A DNA stretch of 64,000 nt from Aplectana chamaeleonis (taxonomy: Eukaryota > Nematoda > Chromadorea > Rhabditida > Cosmocercidae), in the NCBI GenBank assembly GCA_029168955.1, contig JAPDOI010000291.1, positions 186,001 to 250,000 on the forward strand. Reading direction: 5' to 3'. Shown piece after piece: positions 62,821 to 64,000 of the stretch; position 1 is the first letter of the stretch, and each line of letters starts with the position of its first letter. Below the pieces are notes generated by a model. The model saw nothing but the letters and a program-made list of their open reading frames with translations. It made no database searches and had not been told where the DNA came from. The position numbers were made by a program, and so were the translations under genes.

Positions 62821-63402
62821 AAAATGCTCTCATCTGAGAGTAATTCCAGAGTCGCAATGGGGTTGATTAAAAATATAGGATAAAGACTGGCGAAAATATG
62901 AGCGGTTTTTGACAAAAACAGCAGGCACAAAATCGAGAGTAAGCGAATGGGATGAAGGGAAATCCACAAAAGTTAATATAGCAAGGCATCCTCGAACCCT
63001 GGAAGGCTGGCCATCGGAAACTCTGCAGCAGCAGCATTGTTCCTTCAATTTTTGGGTGCCTTCTTCAATAAACAACTGCTCCGCATCCACGCTTGTGATG
63101 ATACAACTGCGATAAGCACCATAATAAAGTGCGTAACGACTGGTACTTGTCAATTTGTCTGACGTAATTCTTCGTTCAGGCTAATGTAAACATAGTTGTT
63201 GTACCTGGATTCAAAAAGGACTCCAAAGATGAAAACATGAAAACTTGTGTGAAAGATGGGGAGTACAAAAAAAGTCGATCAAAGTTCGAGTTCATGGTTA
63301 TGGGATATGATGGCCACTACGTCGGAAGGGTGAGTGTTACTCATTATAAACACGCAGCGCAGCACCTACCCTTCAATCACATCTCGGCAGGCCATTGATA
63401 TC
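62821..63402. other. Intergenic DNA, nothing recognised
   Basis: Short overlapping frames only (107 codons minus, 68 plus). The last 100 bases may be the decayed 3' end of the retroelement at 63,403-64,000. Confidence 0.45.
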
Positions 63403-64000
63403 TTAGGAACAAATCGGTGTATACTTGTCACGGTCCTCGGCCACAATTAGAACGCAATCCATCCATTGGTTGCTATTCCACTTCCTGCGGAGTAAAACAT
63501 CGCGCCTGAATTGCCTTTCAATGCCGAGTGATTTCCAATTCTTCACCACACCTGTTCAAAACTTTCGCCTAGGTCCAGGCGGCCGTTTACAGACAGGATT
63601 TAGAAGCATATTCGTTGTAGCACATCCCGGCCAGAAATATCCGAGCAAACGTCTGAACAGCTTCCTCTCCGTGCAAAGCAACCTTTCCATCAGCGTCTTC
63701 GGTGCTGCCCACGTCTCCGATCCGTACATCATGATAGGGCGAATAGCGGATGAGTAGACGCGCAACTTGACTTCCTTCGCGATCGGGGTAGACCACAAAC
63801 ACTTGGTTAAAGAATTGAATGCAGACGTAGCTTTCGCACATCGTTGTTGAATATCCGCTGCATAACAACCATCGTTCTTCAGCAAACAGCCCAAATAACA
63901 GAAATCGTCCACCAGTTCGATACGCTGTCCGTCCACACAAACTCCTGTAGAAGGCCTCTGAGAGACCCACATCTGCTTGCATTTGTCCGGACGAAGACGA
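63403..64000 (-). pseudogene. RTE-1-type LINE relic, C-terminal region, cut by window edge
   Basis: Minus-strand frame entering from the right edge: RLRPDKCKQMWVS, then LVDDFCYLGCLLKNDG, QQRCAKATSAFNSLTKCLW, STPIAKEVKLRVYSSAIRP, MMYGSETWAAP and CTERKLFRRLLGYFWP. A TGA at 63,556-63,558 replaces what is probably a tryptophan codon, after which the same frame continues TGVVKNWKSLGIERQFRRD, RRKWNSNQWMDCVLIVAEDR and stops at TAA 63,403-63,405. This is the post-polymerase tail of an RTE-1-like non-LTR retrotransposon; I associate this protein type with strongylid nematode genomes (memory, not searched). It differs from the LINE at 57-60 kb, so two RTE-type lineages are present. Confidence 0.87.

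Overview
The window looks like repeat-rich, gene-poor DNA from a nematode, most likely a clade V strongylid (hookworm-like) worm. The evidence is indirect. An RTE-1-type reverse-transcriptase relic at the right edge has a C-terminal region of a kind I associate with strongylid genomes. Tc1-like and TTAA-type inverted-repeat elements are present, and the flanking DNA is AT-rich and intron-like. No bacterial gene organisation is present, and I can support no intact host protein-coding gene, rRNA, tRNA or CRISPR array.

Layout. 1-39,722: one uninterrupted GC-rich satellite with a 42-bp unit (about 940-950 copies), running off the left edge and built from higher-order blocks. 39,731-40,080: a different, AT-rich tandem array, also with a 42-bp unit. 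40,080-42,394: unique-looking DNA with three fold-back elements, the last a 479-bp TTAA-type palindromic MITE. 42,395-45,672: a second GC-rich 42-bp array, a diverged and inverted relative of the first, with a five-unit (210-bp) higher-order pattern. 45,673-55,430: intergenic DNA holding an inverted-repeat element of about 580 bp, hairpins, a TTAA MITE, a fold-back of about 410 bp and a relic of a CR1/Jockey-type LINE. 55,434-60,453: a nested cluster in which a 3.2-kb RTE-like LINE on the minus strand is bracketed by (AAT)n microsatellites, with a 1.57-kb Tc1/mariner-like element inserted at a TA in the left microsatellite. 60,456-64,000: another inverted-repeat element, a fourth 42-bp array made of TGACGTCA-bearing units, a second CR1-type relic broken by a small MITE, a further MITE, and the RTE-1-type relic at the edge.

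The most unusual property is the shared periodicity. Four tandem arrays with at least three unrelated sequences all have a unit of 42 bp (14 codons, or four turns of B-DNA). Because 42 is divisible by three and the GC-rich units carry few stops, the arrays produce very long open frames on both strands (up to 3,293 codons). I regard these as artefacts of the repeat. The LINE keeps all its endonuclease and polymerase motifs but carries three in-frame stops and one frameshift, so it looks recently dead.
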